Assembly: GCF_040681875.1 (NCBI RefSeq)
Contig: NZ_JBFAZP010000007.1
Span: 248,001 to 312,000, forward strand
Direction: 5' to 3'
DNA from: Longispora sp040681875
GTDB lineage: Bacteria; Actinomycetota; Actinomycetes; Mycobacteriales; Micromonosporaceae
DNA: 64,000 nucleotides
This document shows, piece after piece, positions 43,578 to 52,729 of this stretch (position 1 is its first letter; every line of letters starts with the position of its first letter). A program made the position numbers and the translations under genes. Below the pieces are notes generated by a model. The model searched no databases and was not told the DNA's origin. It saw nothing but the letters and a program-made list of their open reading frames with translations.

Positions 43578-46151
43578 ATGGCGGGGGAGCGGACGCGGCC
43601 GTGGCGGCAGGTCGCCGTACTCGGCGTCATCCTGGTCGGACTCTGGTCCCTGGTCCTGTTCACCGGCCCCGGGAAGCTGTTCAGTACCGAACGCCTCAAG
43701 CCCCGCCTCGGCCTCGACCTGGTCGGCGGCACCACCCTCACCCTGATCGCCCGCACCCCCGACGGCAAGCCGCCCTCGCCGAGCAGCCTCGAACAGGCCC
43801 GGCGGATCATCGAGAACCGGGTCAACGGCCTCGGCGTGGCCGAACCCGAGGTGGTCACCGAGGGCGACTCGAACATCAAGGTGTCCGTCGCGGGTTCCGG
43901 CGGCGACGCGATCAAGCAGGTCGGCCAGCCCGCGCAGCTGAAGTTCCGCAAGGTGGTGGGCGGCGCGCCGGTCACGGCCGCCGAGCCCGCCCCGCCCGCC
44001 GACGGCCCCGGCACGCCCACCCTGGACCAGGTCAAGGCGAAGCTCGGCCCGGCGTACGCGGTCGCCGAGGCGATGGCCACGCCGGAGGAGGCGGTCGCGA
44101 AGGCCGCCGAGCTGGCCCCGTTCGGCACGCTGACGCCGAAGGAGGTCGCGGTGCTGCCGGCGGCGCTCCAGCTCCGGGTACCCGCCGTGACCTGCCGGCA
44201 GCTCAACGAACGCCCGCCGGGCAGCATCGACCAGGCCGACGTGCAGGTGGTGGCGTGCGACGAGGGGTTCAAGTACCTGCTGGACGTGGCCAAGGTGGTC
44301 GGCACGGACGTGTCGGGGGCCAGCTTCGGGTTCCAGCAGGGCTGGCAGGTGACCCTGACGTTCACCGGGGACGGCCAGAAGCGGTGGACGGACCTGACCC
44401 GGGAGGCGTACGACAACGGGGCCATGAACCAGGTCGCCATCGTGCTGGACAACAAGGTGGTGTCGGCGCCGAGGATCCAGGGCGTGATCAACTCCGACGC
44501 GCAGATCACGGGCTCGTTCAGCCGGCAGCAGGCGGAGGAGCTGGCGAACCAGTTGAAGTACGGCGCGCTGCCGTTGTCCTTCGAGCAGGGCGAGGCGAAC
44601 TCGATCTCGGCGACCCTGGGCACCGAGCAGCTCCGGGCGGGCCTGCTCGCGGCCGGGATCGGCATGCTCCTCGTCATCGTGTACGCCCTGTTCTACTACC
44701 GTCTCCTCGGCACCGTCATCCTCGGCAGCCTGGTGATCTCGGCCCTGCTCACCTATGCCGCGCTGGTGCTGCTGGGCCGGCAGATCGGCTTCACCCTGAC
44801 CCTGGCCGGGATCGCCGGTTTCATCGTGTCCCTGGGCGTGGCCGCCGACTCGTTCGTCATCTACTTCGAACGCCTCAAGGACGAGATCCACGAGGGCCGC
44901 TCGCCGCGCAGCGCCGTGGACCGGGCCTGGATCCGGGCCCGGCGCACGATCATCTCCGCGAACGTGGTGACCATCGGCGCGGCCGTCGTGCTCTACGTGG
45001 TCTCCGTCGGCGCGGTGAAGGGGTTCGCGTTCGCGCTCGGCCTGGCCACGATCCTCGACCTGCTGGTCGTGTTCCTGTTCCGGCACCCGATGATGACGAT
45101 GCTCGCCGGGATGCGGGCGTTCCTGTCGCCCCGGGTGTCGGGGCTGGGCCGGGTGCTGAAGACAGCGGCCCCGGGGCGCGGCTTCCTGGCCCGGCTGTAC
45201 CGGGGCGAGGCGAAACTCGACATCGTGGGGAAGCGGCGGATCTGGTACACCGTCTCGTTGGTCATCGTGGTGGTCGCGGTCGTGAGTTTCGTGTTCCGTG
45301 GCTTCCACCTGGGCATCGAGTTCAAGGGCGGAAACTCCTTCCAGGTACCGGCGTCGTCGGCCGCCAGCGTGGACGTCGCCCGGGACGCGGTCACCGCCGC
45401 GGGCGCGGTCGTGGTCTCCGCCCAGCGGGTCGGCGGCACCACCCCCACGTACCTGGTCCGCACGGCCCCGCTGACCGCCGAGAAGACCCTCGCCGTGAAG
45501 AACGCGGTGGCCACCACCCTGAAGGTGAGCCCCGACCAGGTGTCCGACAACCGGGTCAGCGCCGCGTGGGGTTCGCAGATCACCCAGGCCGCCCTGTGGG
45601 GGCTGCTCATCTTCCTCGCGCTCGTCATCGCCTACCTCGTCGTGCGGTTCGAGTGGCGGATGGCCGTCGCCGCGATCGTCGCCCTGATCTTCGACCTGAT
45701 CGTGGCCGCCGCCGTGTACTCCCTGATCGGCTTCGAGGTGTCGCCCTCCACCGTGATCGGCATGCTGACCATCCTCGGCTTCGCCCTGTACGACGTCGTC
45801 GTCGTGTTCGACAAGGTGCAGGAGAACACCGAACGGGTCACGGCGGGCACCCGGCAGACGTACGCCGAGGCGGCCAACCTCGCCGTCAACCAGACCCTGA
45901 TGCGCTCCATCAACACCTCCGTCATCGCGCTACTGCCCGTCGCCGGGATGCTGTTCATCGGGGTCGGCTTCCTCGGGGCCGGCACCCTGAAGGACCTGGC
46001 CCTCGTCCTGTTCGTCGGCATGGCCACGGCCGTGTTCTCCTCGATCCTGCTGGCGACCCCGATCACGGTCGACCTCAAGTACCGCGACCGGCGGATCCGG
46101 CTGCACGACGAACGGGTCCGGTCCAAGCGCACGGCCCTGGCGACGGGCTGA
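43578..46151 (+). CDS. secDF: Fused SecDF protein-export protein
   Basis: An 857-residue natural fusion. The SecD half has an N-terminal helix, LKPRLGLDLVGG motif, P1 domain and six helices ending near residue 510; the SecF half restarts with GIEFKGGNSFQV and ends with six helices (LTILGFALYDVVVVFDKVQENT). SecDF uses the proton gradient to pull exported proteins off SecYEG. Many actinomycetes have separate secD/secF near yajC and also a fused paralogue; lacking yajC here, this is probably the fused paralogue. The ATG at 43578 follows GGGGCGGCG. It follows lysX by 212 bp with no gene between. Confidence 0.92.
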   Translation: MAGERTRPWRQVAVLGVILVGLWSLVLFTGPGKLFSTERLKPRLGLDLVGGTTLTLIARTPDGKPPSPSSLEQARRIIENRVNGLGVAEPEVVTEGDSNIKVSVAGSGGDAIKQVGQPAQLKFRKVVGGAPVTAAEPAPPADGPGTPTLDQVKAKLGPAYAVAEAMATPEEAVAKAAELAPFGTLTPKEVAVLPAALQLRVPAVTCRQLNERPPGSIDQADVQVVACDEGFKYLLDVAKVVGTDVSGASFGFQQGWQVTLTFTGDGQKRWTDLTREAYDNGAMNQVAIVLDNKVVSAPRIQGVINSDAQITGSFSRQQAEELANQLKYGALPLSFEQGEANSISATLGTEQLRAGLLAAGIGMLLVIVYALFYYRLLGTVILGSLVISALLTYAALVLLGRQIGFTLTLAGIAGFIVSLGVAADSFVIYFERLKDEIHEGRSPRSAVDRAWIRARRTIISANVVTIGAAVVLYVVSVGAVKGFAFALGLATILDLLVVFLFRHPMMTMLAGMRAFLSPRVSGLGRVLKTAAPGRGFLARLYRGEAKLDIVGKRRIWYTVSLVIVVVAVVSFVFRGFHLGIEFKGGNSFQVPASSAASVDVARDAVTAAGAVVVSAQRVGGTTPTYLVRTAPLTAEKTLAVKNAVATTLKVSPDQVSDNRVSAAWGSQITQAALWGLLIFLALVIAYLVVRFEWRMAVAAIVALIFDLIVAAAVYSLIGFEVSPSTVIGMLTILGFALYDVVVVFDKVQENTERVTAGTRQTYAEAANLAVNQTLMRSINTSVIALLPVAGMLFIGVGFLGAGTLKDLALVLFVGMATAVFSSILLATPITVDLKYRDRRIRLHDERVRSKRTALATG

Positions 46152-46301
46152 CCCCACCGGCCGGCAGGGGAGGAGCCGGCCGCAGGGTCGCACCCGCGCC
46201 GAGGGGACCCGCGCGGGCCACCGCCGCCCGGCCGCACCGCCGCCCGCGGTTCACGGGTCGCCCGGCCCACGCGGCTCGCGGGTCGCCCGGCCGCGCGACG
46301 C

Positions 46302-46667
46302 TCACGGGTCGCCCGACCACTCCGTGCGCCGAACCCCCGCCAACCGCCACAGCCGCCACCCGCCCCCGGGCCCCCACCGGGCCAGATAGCCGTGCCCCCG
46401 GGCCAGCCACGCCTCCCCGTGCGACGTCGGCACCGCGGCGGCGGGCACCCCGGAGCGCCACAGCCGGTACGCCCGCCCCGGGGTCACCCACGGCCCGCCC
46501 GACACGGTCCAGGACCGCCCGTCGTGCACGAGGCCGTAGGTCGGGCCGGGGGCGAGCCAGTACGGATAGTCGGTGTCGGCGTGGAGGACCAGCCCGCGTA
46601 CCCGGAAGAGTCCTGCGGTTTCCCGGGTGTCGAGGAGGCCCAGCGCCGTCGCGGTGCGCGGAATCAT
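46302..46667 (-). CDS. Hypothetical Trp-rich protein beside the integrated element
   Basis: A 121-residue soluble protein rich in Trp, Gly and Arg (DTDYPYWLAPGPTYGLV, GGGWRLWRLAG). Family not recognised. The frame continues to 46781, but the first 38 codons fall in the element boundary region, so ATG at 46667 is taken as the start. The integrated element begins within about 60-120 bp upstream, so its promoter may have been replaced by element DNA. Confidence 0.6.
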   Translation of the reverse strand: MIPRTATALGLLDTRETAGLFRVRGLVLHADTDYPYWLAPGPTYGLVHDGRSWTVSGGPWVTPGRAYRLWRSGVPAAAVPTSHGEAWLARGHGYLARWGPGGGWRLWRLAGVRRTEWSGDP

Positions 46668-46724
46668 GCCCCCAGCTTCGCGAACCGGCCCCGCCCGGAC
46701 CATGGCATCCATGTCGCATCCGTG

Positions 46725-46741
46725 TGGCAGTTGTGTGGCAT
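46725..46741. repeat. Left candidate attachment repeat
   Basis: TGGCAGTTGTGTGGCAT matches 55732-55748 at 16 of 17 bases, and GCGCCG follows in both copies after a 2-bp offset. It is the outermost repeat of the element and a candidate attL core, but a perfect identity would be expected. Confidence 0.4.
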
Positions 46742-46781
46742 CTGCGCCGCTGACCAGGCGGAACACGCTCCAGTAGGGCAT

Positions 46782-48023
46782 CTAGGCCGTCCCCAGGCCG
46801 TCATCGGGCTTGGCTTCGTCCAGGAGGCCGTGGAGGGCGTCTCGGGTGATCTCGTCGTCGCCGGGCATCAGGTGCATGTAGACCCGCAGCGTGAACGCGG
46901 GGTTGGAGTGCCCGAGGTACTCCGACACGGCCCTGATGCTGCGGCCGGCGTCCAGCAGCGCCGAGGCGTAGAAGTGACGCAGTGCGTGCATGCCGTTGCG
47001 GGGATCCTTGGGGATCCCGACCCGGGCGCAGATCCGCCGCCAGTGCACGTCGAAGGTGGGCCGGCTGATCGCGGTGTGTCTTTGACTGGTGAACACCAGC
47101 GGCACGGTCACCAGCTCGGCGGAGTCCGGGTCCTCCCACGGCAGGGTGATCAGGACGGCCGGATGGTTGGCCAGATGCTTCCCCAGGGTCTGTCCCACAC
47201 TGACCGGCAACGGTGCCCGCCGCTCCTTGTCGCTCTTCGGCAGACCGAAGACGAGGCGGCCCCGGATCCACTTGATCTGGCGTCGGACATGCAGCCAGCC
47301 GGTCTCCGTGTCGATGTCGTGGGTTCCCAGCCCGAAGACCTCACCCTGACGCAGGCCACACGACGCGGCGACGTCGACCATGGCCCGGTAACGCGGCATG
47401 AGACCCGCACGCATCGCCAGCACCCGATCAAGGGTCCACGGCACCACCTTGCGCTGTTCCGCCTTCGGCCGAATCACCGACTTGGCCGAACAGGGGTTCT
47501 TGCCGATCAGACCGTCATCAACAGCGGCTTCCAGGATCATGTTCACGTGGGAGAACAGCGACGAACGGTAGGAGCTGGCGAGCTTGGTCGCAAGCTCGGC
47601 GTCCCACTCCCGGATCTGTGAAGGGCCGATCGACGCCAACGGACGCGAGCCGAAGAACGGCAGGACATGAAGTCGCAGGTTGTCGCGCGTCTGCACCCTC
47701 GTGGAGACGTCGACAGGCCGCAGATCAAACCACCGATCCGCGTACGCGGCAAACGTGATCCGACCGGCGTCCGGATCGATGTAGGTACCGCTCAACTTCT
47801 TCGACTCGACCTCGATCAGGAACGCGTCAGCCTCCCGTTTCTTCCTGTCCGGGAACGACTCCGACTTCTCCCTGCCGTTCGGCCCGATGTAGCGGACCCG
47901 GTAGCGCATCCCCTTCCCGTAGAGGTCGCTCCGTTCCAGCACGGGCTTGCCAGAAGGCCCCAGGACGGGCTTTCCCTCCTCATCCTTGACGACCCTGTGC
48001 CAGCGGTCTTCTACGTGTCCCAT
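46782..48023 (-). CDS. int: Tyrosine recombinase/integrase of the AICE
   Basis: A 413-residue protein with an N-terminal arm/core-binding region (SAM-like, about 70-190) and a C-terminal catalytic domain. The tyrosine-recombinase residues are present: Arg in GLRQGEVFGL, HALRHFYASALL, the second His in LGHSNPAFT and nucleophile Tyr in LRVYMHL. It catalyses site-specific integration and excision. It starts one base after the excisionase stop, so they are cotranscribed. Its last codons contain a copy of the 21-bp end repeat, as expected for int lying next to attP. Confidence 0.93.
   Translation of the reverse strand: MGHVEDRWHRVVKDEEGKPVLGPSGKPVLERSDLYGKGMRYRVRYIGPNGREKSESFPDRKKREADAFLIEVESKKLSGTYIDPDAGRITFAAYADRWFDLRPVDVSTRVQTRDNLRLHVLPFFGSRPLASIGPSQIREWDAELATKLASSYRSSLFSHVNMILEAAVDDGLIGKNPCSAKSVIRPKAEQRKVVPWTLDRVLAMRAGLMPRYRAMVDVAASCGLRQGEVFGLGTHDIDTETGWLHVRRQIKWIRGRLVFGLPKSDKERRAPLPVSVGQTLGKHLANHPAVLITLPWEDPDSAELVTVPLVFTSQRHTAISRPTFDVHWRRICARVGIPKDPRNGMHALRHFYASALLDAGRSIRAVSEYLGHSNPAFTLRVYMHLMPGDDEITRDALHGLLDEAKPDDGLGTA
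46784..46804. repeat. Left copy of 21-bp end repeat
   Basis: A 21-bp sequence starting AGGCCGTCCCC is identical at 55582-55602. This copy covers the last codons of the integrase gene. It contains two AGGCCGTC units 11 bp apart, so it may be an integrase arm-type site or the att core itself. Confidence 0.6.
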
Positions 48024-48024
48024 G

Positions 48025-48216
48025 TCAACTCTTCCTTGACGCGAACCAGGCGTGGACGTCGGCGGGGTCATAGCGCAGCTCCCGGCCTACTTTTGCCGCC
48101 AGCGGGCCGTAGGAGACCTTGCGCCAGCGGTAGAGGGTGGCGACGGGTACGCGCAGGAACGCGGACACGTCTTCGATGTTCCAGAGGTTGGCCGGTGGTG
48201 TGGGTTTGCTGGTCAT
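48025..48216 (-). CDS. xis: Excisionase (MerR-like winged helix)
   Basis: A 63-residue protein with the helix-turn-helix pattern LWNIEDVSAFLRVPVATLYRWRK and ...LRYDPADVHAWF typical of AICE excisionases. It binds DNA near the att site to bias the integrase toward excision. It lies directly upstream of int with one base between them. Confidence 0.88.
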   Translation of the reverse strand: MTSKPTPPANLWNIEDVSAFLRVPVATLYRWRKVSYGPLAAKVGRELRYDPADVHAWFASRKS

Positions 48217-48248
48217 GGCGTGTGTTCCTCCCCGGTGTGCTGGTCTGT

Positions 48249-49778
48249 TCAGGCGTGCGTTCCTTCCTCGTGGGCCAGGTCTTCTCGGCCTGCTTTCTGG
48301 TGTTCGCGGGCGAGGGCGGCGGCGGTGTTGGCGAGCATGGCGTCACCGGTGTTGCGCCATCCGGACCCGGCGTAGGTGAGCCGTCCGACGATGAGCGTCG
48401 TTTCTTCCTCGACGTGCTCGACGGCGGCGATCGGGTTGTACTCCGGGCCGTTGCCTTCTGAGCGTCGGTAGGTGACGCGGGCGTGGCGGAGGGCGGCGAA
48501 GGTGACGGAGTAGCGGCGGGCTTTGGTGAGGAAGTGTCCGCCGAAGCCGAGCATGTGAGCCCAGCGGCGTAGCCCGGTCCAGGCGTTGACGCGTCCGAGT
48601 CGCCAACAGGCGGCGATGAGCCGGGCGGGGTGTGAGCCGGCAGGATCCGCGTAGACGCCGATGGTGTCGCCGTCGAGGCGTCGGGAGCTGTGACCGGTCG
48701 ACTCGGTGCCTTTGGTCGAGTACTTGGCCAGATAGCCGGCGACCATGGAGTCTGTGACCGTGTTGTCCCCGGACAGGGTAATGACCCGCACGTCGACCTG
48801 GCGGCCCCAGCCGATCAGCCACCCGGACGACCGGTCGGGATGGGTGTCGGTGGTGTAGGAGATCGCGGCGGCGGCGTGCTTGACGGCGTCGTCGATGTCG
48901 GAGACCGTCATCCCGGGCGGGGGTGGCAGCACGAGGGTTTTGTCGTCTGGGTCGACGGCGTCCAGGCGCAGGAGTACGTGGAAGTGGACGGCTCCCCGGA
49001 TCTGGAACTCAGCGGCTTTGCCGTGGGAGACGGCGAGCTTGCCGGGGATGCCACGGCGGCGGCGTAGCCGGTTGAGGTAGCGCTCGATGTGCTGCTTGGT
49101 GCGTCGCCACAGTTCGCCGGCGCCGTGGTTCCAGACGACTTGGTGGTCGTGGTCGTAGCAGTCCAGGCACAGTGGATGCCCGAGGGCACCGTCGTCGTGT
49201 TCGTGGCGGGCGAAGCAAGCCGCGGCTTGGCCGTGTTCGCAGTCGGGGGTGTCGCGGCGGGCGTGGCAGGGTTCGGGTCGGCAGCCGCAGCGGTTCTTGT
49301 CCGCGCAGCTGTGCTTGCGGACGTGGCGGGTGTGCACGGGCCCGAAGCTGGGGGCGGTGAAGGTGGCGAACACGGCCGGATGCTGCGAGACGGTGTCGGG
49401 CACGGACTTGCCTCCGACGAGGCCGGCCCGGAGGAGTTGGAAGGCGTCGCGGCGGTAGACGACGGAGCAGGCTGGGCACACGGCGGCACGTCGGTTCCCA
49501 CAGGCCTTGTAGATGACGCCGTCGGGGAGGGCTTCGGTGTGCAGGGCGGATAGCTGGGCTCCGGTGCGGGCGTCGAGCGTGAGGACCTGGCCGTGAAGCC
49601 GGATCGGGTGCGCGCAACCAGCAGCCGGCCACACGTGATCCAGCCACTCGAAGTAGTCGCCCTGACCGGCTCGGGCCATGACGTGTTCACGGGTGTACAG
49701 CGGCGATCCGGTGGACACGGCCGTACCCGGAACCGCGATGGGGGTCCCGGGTACGGCGGTGAGCAGCGGAGCAACCAT
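48249..49778 (-). CDS. repSA: Rolling-circle replication initiator (RepSA type)
   Basis: A 509-residue protein with many zinc-type cysteines in the first half (CPAC, CGCRPEPC, CLDC). The HUH metal motif is in VHFHVLL (His265-Phe-His267) and candidate nicking tyrosines in GYLAKYSTKG (Tyr350/Tyr354). This is the RepSA family that starts rolling-circle replication of excised AICEs. It starts in a TGATG overlap with the gene upstream. The nick site could not be located by eye. Confidence 0.88.
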   Translation of the reverse strand: MVAPLLTAVPGTPIAVPGTAVSTGSPLYTREHVMARAGQGDYFEWLDHVWPAAGCAHPIRLHGQVLTLDARTGAQLSALHTEALPDGVIYKACGNRRAAVCPACSVVYRRDAFQLLRAGLVGGKSVPDTVSQHPAVFATFTAPSFGPVHTRHVRKHSCADKNRCGCRPEPCHARRDTPDCEHGQAAACFARHEHDDGALGHPLCLDCYDHDHQVVWNHGAGELWRRTKQHIERYLNRLRRRRGIPGKLAVSHGKAAEFQIRGAVHFHVLLRLDAVDPDDKTLVLPPPPGMTVSDIDDAVKHAAAAISYTTDTHPDRSSGWLIGWGRQVDVRVITLSGDNTVTDSMVAGYLAKYSTKGTESTGHSSRRLDGDTIGVYADPAGSHPARLIAACWRLGRVNAWTGLRRWAHMLGFGGHFLTKARRYSVTFAALRHARVTYRRSEGNGPEYNPIAAVEHVEEETTLIVGRLTYAGSGWRNTGDAMLANTAAALAREHQKAGREDLAHEEGTHA

Positions 49779-50143
49779 CAGGCAGCCACCGGCATGTCAG
49801 CGGTGGTGTCACGCTCGACGGCGAGGATTACCCAGCGGTGACCATCCTCGCGGGTGATCATGTAGTAGGGGTTGAGGTACCACGGCCCCTGATAGCCGAG
49901 GTGGGTCGTGGTGACCGACCGGATGGTGGTGGTGTTGGTGCAGTGCCGGCAACGGCGATGCGGTGCTTTCGCGGTGCAGGGCACGGTGGCCATGACGGTG
50001 CCGACCTGGATGGTGACCGGGGACTCGCACTCACCGCCGGGCACGACGGCGACGATGTGCTGTTCGGACCGCACGACGTGCGGGGCGGCGTCCCCGGGGC
50101 AGGTGTGGGTGTAGTCGATCCGGTCGACCAGGGTGTGGGTCAT
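49778..50143 (-). CDS. AICE accessory protein with CxxC
   Basis: A 121-residue hypothetical protein with a CRHC pair and an early CPGD segment that could bind a metal. It is coupled to both neighbours (TGATG and ATGA overlaps). Small Cys-containing proteins in this position are common in AICEs, but I cannot name the family. Confidence 0.7.
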   Translation of the reverse strand: MTHTLVDRIDYTHTCPGDAAPHVVRSEQHIVAVVPGGECESPVTIQVGTVMATVPCTAKAPHRRCRHCTNTTTIRSVTTTHLGYQGPWYLNPYYMITREDGHRWVILAVERDTTADMPVAA

Positions 50144-50454
50144 GCCGACACCCCCGAGCAGCCGAGGCACTCGCCGTAGCGGCGAGGGATGTAGTACTCC
50201 TTGACCTCACCGCAGGTAGAGCAGGTGCGCCGGGCCAGCAACGCCCGACCGATCGCGGCGAGTTGGGCGGGGGTGGCCTGCCTCTTGGGCAGAGCCTTGG
50301 TGATGTCGTAGAGGTAGGCGACCCGGCGGCCCTTGCGCCAGGAGATCTCACCCACCACGTCCTGACCACCCGGACGCAGGCCCAGTGAGCGGAGCTGTCG
50401 AACGGTTGCCAGCCCGGAGGGGGCCAGGTTGAAGCGGTAGACGGGGATGCCCAT
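50140..50454 (-). CDS. RRQRL-type zinc-binding protein
   Basis: A 104-residue protein matching the AICE family of 'RRQRL motif' zinc-binding proteins. It has an ATVRQLRSLGL segment near the start, an arginine-rich WRKGRRVAYLYD region and a C-terminal zinc ribbon CSTCGEVKEYY...CLGC. The role in the element is unknown. Start ATG at 50454 overlaps the TGA upstream; a GTG three bases earlier is possible. Confidence 0.75.
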   Translation of the reverse strand: MGIPVYRFNLAPSGLATVRQLRSLGLRPGGQDVVGEISWRKGRRVAYLYDITKALPKRQATPAQLAAIGRALLARRTCSTCGEVKEYYIPRRYGECLGCSGVSA

Positions 50455-50747
50455 CACTTCTCACCGCCCCAGCGCTGCTGGGCGGCCTGGCGGGAGATGC
50501 CGAGCCGGGCGCCGATCTCGGCCCAGGAGTAGCCGAAGTCCCGCAGGCCCTCGACGGCGTTGAGGAGGGCGGCGTCCAGCTCGGCGGACAGGTTCACCAG
50601 GTCGGTCAGGCCCTCGACATCCCCGGAGGCGACCCGGCGACCGTGAGCGCGCACGATCCGGCGAGCGAACTTGGCGAACGCGTCGTTCTCGACAACGCGC
50701 TGCGCCTGGTCGGGCGTCAAGTTGCGCTTGACGGTGTTCTTGCTCAT
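50454..50747 (-). CDS. Small helix-turn-helix protein of the AICE
   Basis: A 97-residue basic protein. The C-terminal FGYSWAEIGARLGISRQAAQQRW is a clear helix-turn-helix, similar to that of the divergent 54331 regulator (AKRIGVSKQRVDQ). It may control transfer or replication genes. Coupled to both neighbours by overlapping stop/start codons. Confidence 0.78.
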   Translation of the reverse strand: MSKNTVKRNLTPDQAQRVVENDAFAKFARRIVRAHGRRVASGDVEGLTDLVNLSAELDAALLNAVEGLRDFGYSWAEIGARLGISRQAAQQRWGGEK

Positions 50748-51124
50748 GCCGCACCACCGGACTGAGCGGCACGCCACGCCTCGGCGGCGTTGTGCATCGT
50801 CGCTGAGACCTCATCGGCCGTGCGACCGTGGGTGTCGTTCCAGACGTCGACGGACTCGATGTCGTCGCACGCGCAGTCGTCGGGGTTGATGTCGATCGGG
50901 CAGGTGCACTGCCTGATGCTGTTGATGTATTCGCCCAGGACGCGGACGGCGTCGCGCTCTCCGGTGACCTGGAAGATCGCCCCCAGGGCGCAGGCTGGCG
51001 GGTAAACCATGCCGAAGCTGAGCGTGTCGACGTCGAAGTACTGGTCCTGGCACCAGCCGTAGGCGGTGATGTAGTCGGCGGCAGCGTCCAGGACGTCAGC
51101 CGGGGTCAGCAAGTTAGGCTTCAT
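50744..51124 (-). CDS. DUF6197-like AICE protein
   Basis: A 126-residue protein with the GW...(C)ALGAIFQVTG pattern (VLDAAADYITAYGWCQDQYFD) that I associate with DUF6197, small proteins frequent in AICEs and actinophages. An acidic Cys-rich stretch CTCPIDINPDDCACDD is unusual and may bind metal. Function unknown. Confidence 0.72.
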   Translation of the reverse strand: MKPNLLTPADVLDAAADYITAYGWCQDQYFDVDTLSFGMVYPPACALGAIFQVTGERDAVRVLGEYINSIRQCTCPIDINPDDCACDDIESVDVWNDTHGRTADEVSATMHNAAEAWRAAQSGGAA

Positions 51125-51242
51125 GACAAACCTCTTCCTTGATGGGTTGCGGTTGCGGGGCTGGTCGGTCTTGGCGGAAGGACCAGCCCGGAAGGTTTCC
51201 GGGGCCGCACCCAAGTGGATGTGGCCCCGGAGACGTTGTTGG

Positions 51243-51440
51243 TCAGCTCTCGACGCGCAGGAGCTGCCAGCTCAGGACGACCAGCTGCATGGTGTGGTCG
51301 GACTTCTTGAGGTTGTTGGCAAGCGCCAGCACCTGCTTGGTGGAAGTGATCTCCTCGGGGAGACACACCTCAGCGGAACCGAAGCCGGATCCCACGTGGT
51401 TGGAGAAGTTGTAGGCGATGTAGTAGAAGTGCTTGGACAT
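51243..51440 (-). CDS. Small conserved AICE protein (65 residues)
   Basis: A soluble 65-residue protein, MSKHFYYIAYNFSN and GSGFGSAEV being its most distinctive segments. A strong AAAGGAGA upstream supports the ATG at 51440. Such short proteins recur next to traB in these elements. Function unknown. Confidence 0.75.
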   Translation of the reverse strand: MSKHFYYIAYNFSNHVGSGFGSAEVCLPEEITSTKQVLALANNLKKSDHTMQLVVLSWQLLRVES

Positions 51441-51625
51441 GTGGTGTCTCCTTTGAGACGGGCGGCCCTGAAAGCCGCTGTTGGTGGATGGGTCTGCCGT
51501 CCAGATGCCGTTCAACGGCTCGGATGTGTTGGCAGGCAAGAGAAGTGCGCCTTTCGGCTGCCCTCCTCGGCGGCCCGGTGACGTGGTGTGACATAGGTCG
51601 ACGTCACGGGGTAGCCGACTGGGGC

Positions 51626-51682
51626 TCACGACGGGCCACTCGGCCCTGTACGGCTGGACAATCGGCGGCGGATGGCGTGCAT
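51626..51682 (-). CDS. Possible 18-residue peptide with strong ribosome site
   Basis: The ATG at 51682 has AGGAGG optimally placed and begins MHAIRRRLSSRTGPS, an 18-codon basic peptide between traB and the 65-residue gene. It could be a leader peptide or a remnant. The rest of the gap (51441-51625) shows no gene. Confidence 0.35.
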   Translation of the reverse strand: MHAIRRRLSSRTGPSGPS

Positions 51683-51750
51683 GGGAACCTCCTGGTTGGT
51701 GGTGTTGGGCCGATCCGTGGTGACTGCGACCGGCCCAACGGGGTCTCGGC

Positions 51751-52635
51751 CTAGTCCTGGACGAGGAGGCCGGACGTGCGTCGCGTCCAGGCGGCGTAGT
51801 CGGCGATCGCGTGGATGTCGGAGTCGGTGAGGTACGCGGCCTTGATCCGGCGGGGGAAACCGCCTTCTGCGAGGAGAAGGGCCTCGCCCTGGTTCTCGGG
51901 GGCGATGGTGTGGGCGGAGTGGCCGAGTTCGGCCCAGCCGTTGCCCAGCACGATGTTCGAGCTGTTCGGGGTGGTGCACCGGAAAGCGGCCCGGTAGCTG
52001 AACAGGTCCCGCAGCGACGCGGGGATGATGTCCCAGGACGGACGCTGGGTCGCGGCGACGACGGGAATGCCGCAGGCACGGCCACGGGCCACCAGGTCCC
52101 GCAGGAGCGTCGCGAACTCCTCTTGTTCCTGCTTGGTGCCGGCGACGGTGGAGTAGTAGGCGATCTCATCGAAGATCGCGACGAGGATGCGCATTCCGTC
52201 AGCCGGTGTGATCTTGCGCCGGCCACGGGCCATCAGCCAGGCGTAGCGGTTGTCCATGACGACCTGGAGGCGGCGCAGGGTGGCGATGGCGTCGGTGATG
52301 TCGGGGCCGACGAACTTGTCGGCGCAGTCCCGCCACAGGCCCAGCTCGACCTGCTTGGCGTCGAAGAGGACCAGGCGGCTGTCGTGCGCCATAGCCGCGT
52401 GGGCGCAGACGGTGTTGAGGAGGCCGGACTTGCCGCCACCGGGCTCGCCACCGGCGAGGAGGTTGCGGTAGACGAAGGTGGTGTAGACCGGCTGGCGGTT
52501 CTCATCGATGCCGATGAACACCGGGTCGTACATGCTCAAGGCCGAGGCGACCGGAACCGAGTCCGGGCGAGCCACGGCGGCCGGGTTGGTCAGATTGGGC
52601 TTCGGCAGGGTGACCGAGGTGAGCACGGTAGCCAT
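51751..52635 (-). CDS. traB: TraB-like FtsK/SpoIIIE DNA translocase
   Basis: A 294-residue protein consisting of little more than the FtsK motor: Walker A GGEPGGGKS (62-70), Walker B ILVAIFDEIAYY and an arginine-finger-like ATQRPSWDIIP segment. It lacks the usual N-terminal membrane helices and has no visible C-terminal winged-helix for clt recognition. TraB hexamers pump double-stranded DNA during AICE conjugation. The helices may be supplied by the separate membrane protein encoded just upstream. Confidence 0.87.
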   Translation of the reverse strand: MATVLTSVTLPKPNLTNPAAVARPDSVPVASALSMYDPVFIGIDENRQPVYTTFVYRNLLAGGEPGGGKSGLLNTVCAHAAMAHDSRLVLFDAKQVELGLWRDCADKFVGPDITDAIATLRRLQVVMDNRYAWLMARGRRKITPADGMRILVAIFDEIAYYSTVAGTKQEQEEFATLLRDLVARGRACGIPVVAATQRPSWDIIPASLRDLFSYRAAFRCTTPNSSNIVLGNGWAELGHSAHTIAPENQGEALLLAEGGFPRRIKAAYLTDSDIHAIADYAAWTRRTSGLLVQD

Positions 52636-52729
52636 GAGAATCACTCCTTCAGGTGGCCGAAAATGGGCGCAGAGATCCCCGCAGGAGGCCCCTGCGCCCG
52701 TCGTGCGAATGGGTGGGTGGTTCGGCCGG

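Noticed and set aside
46668..46783. tRNA gene at the left AICE end
   Set aside because: No cloverleaf, T-loop GTTCRANNC or acceptor pairing could be found here or at 55603-55747.
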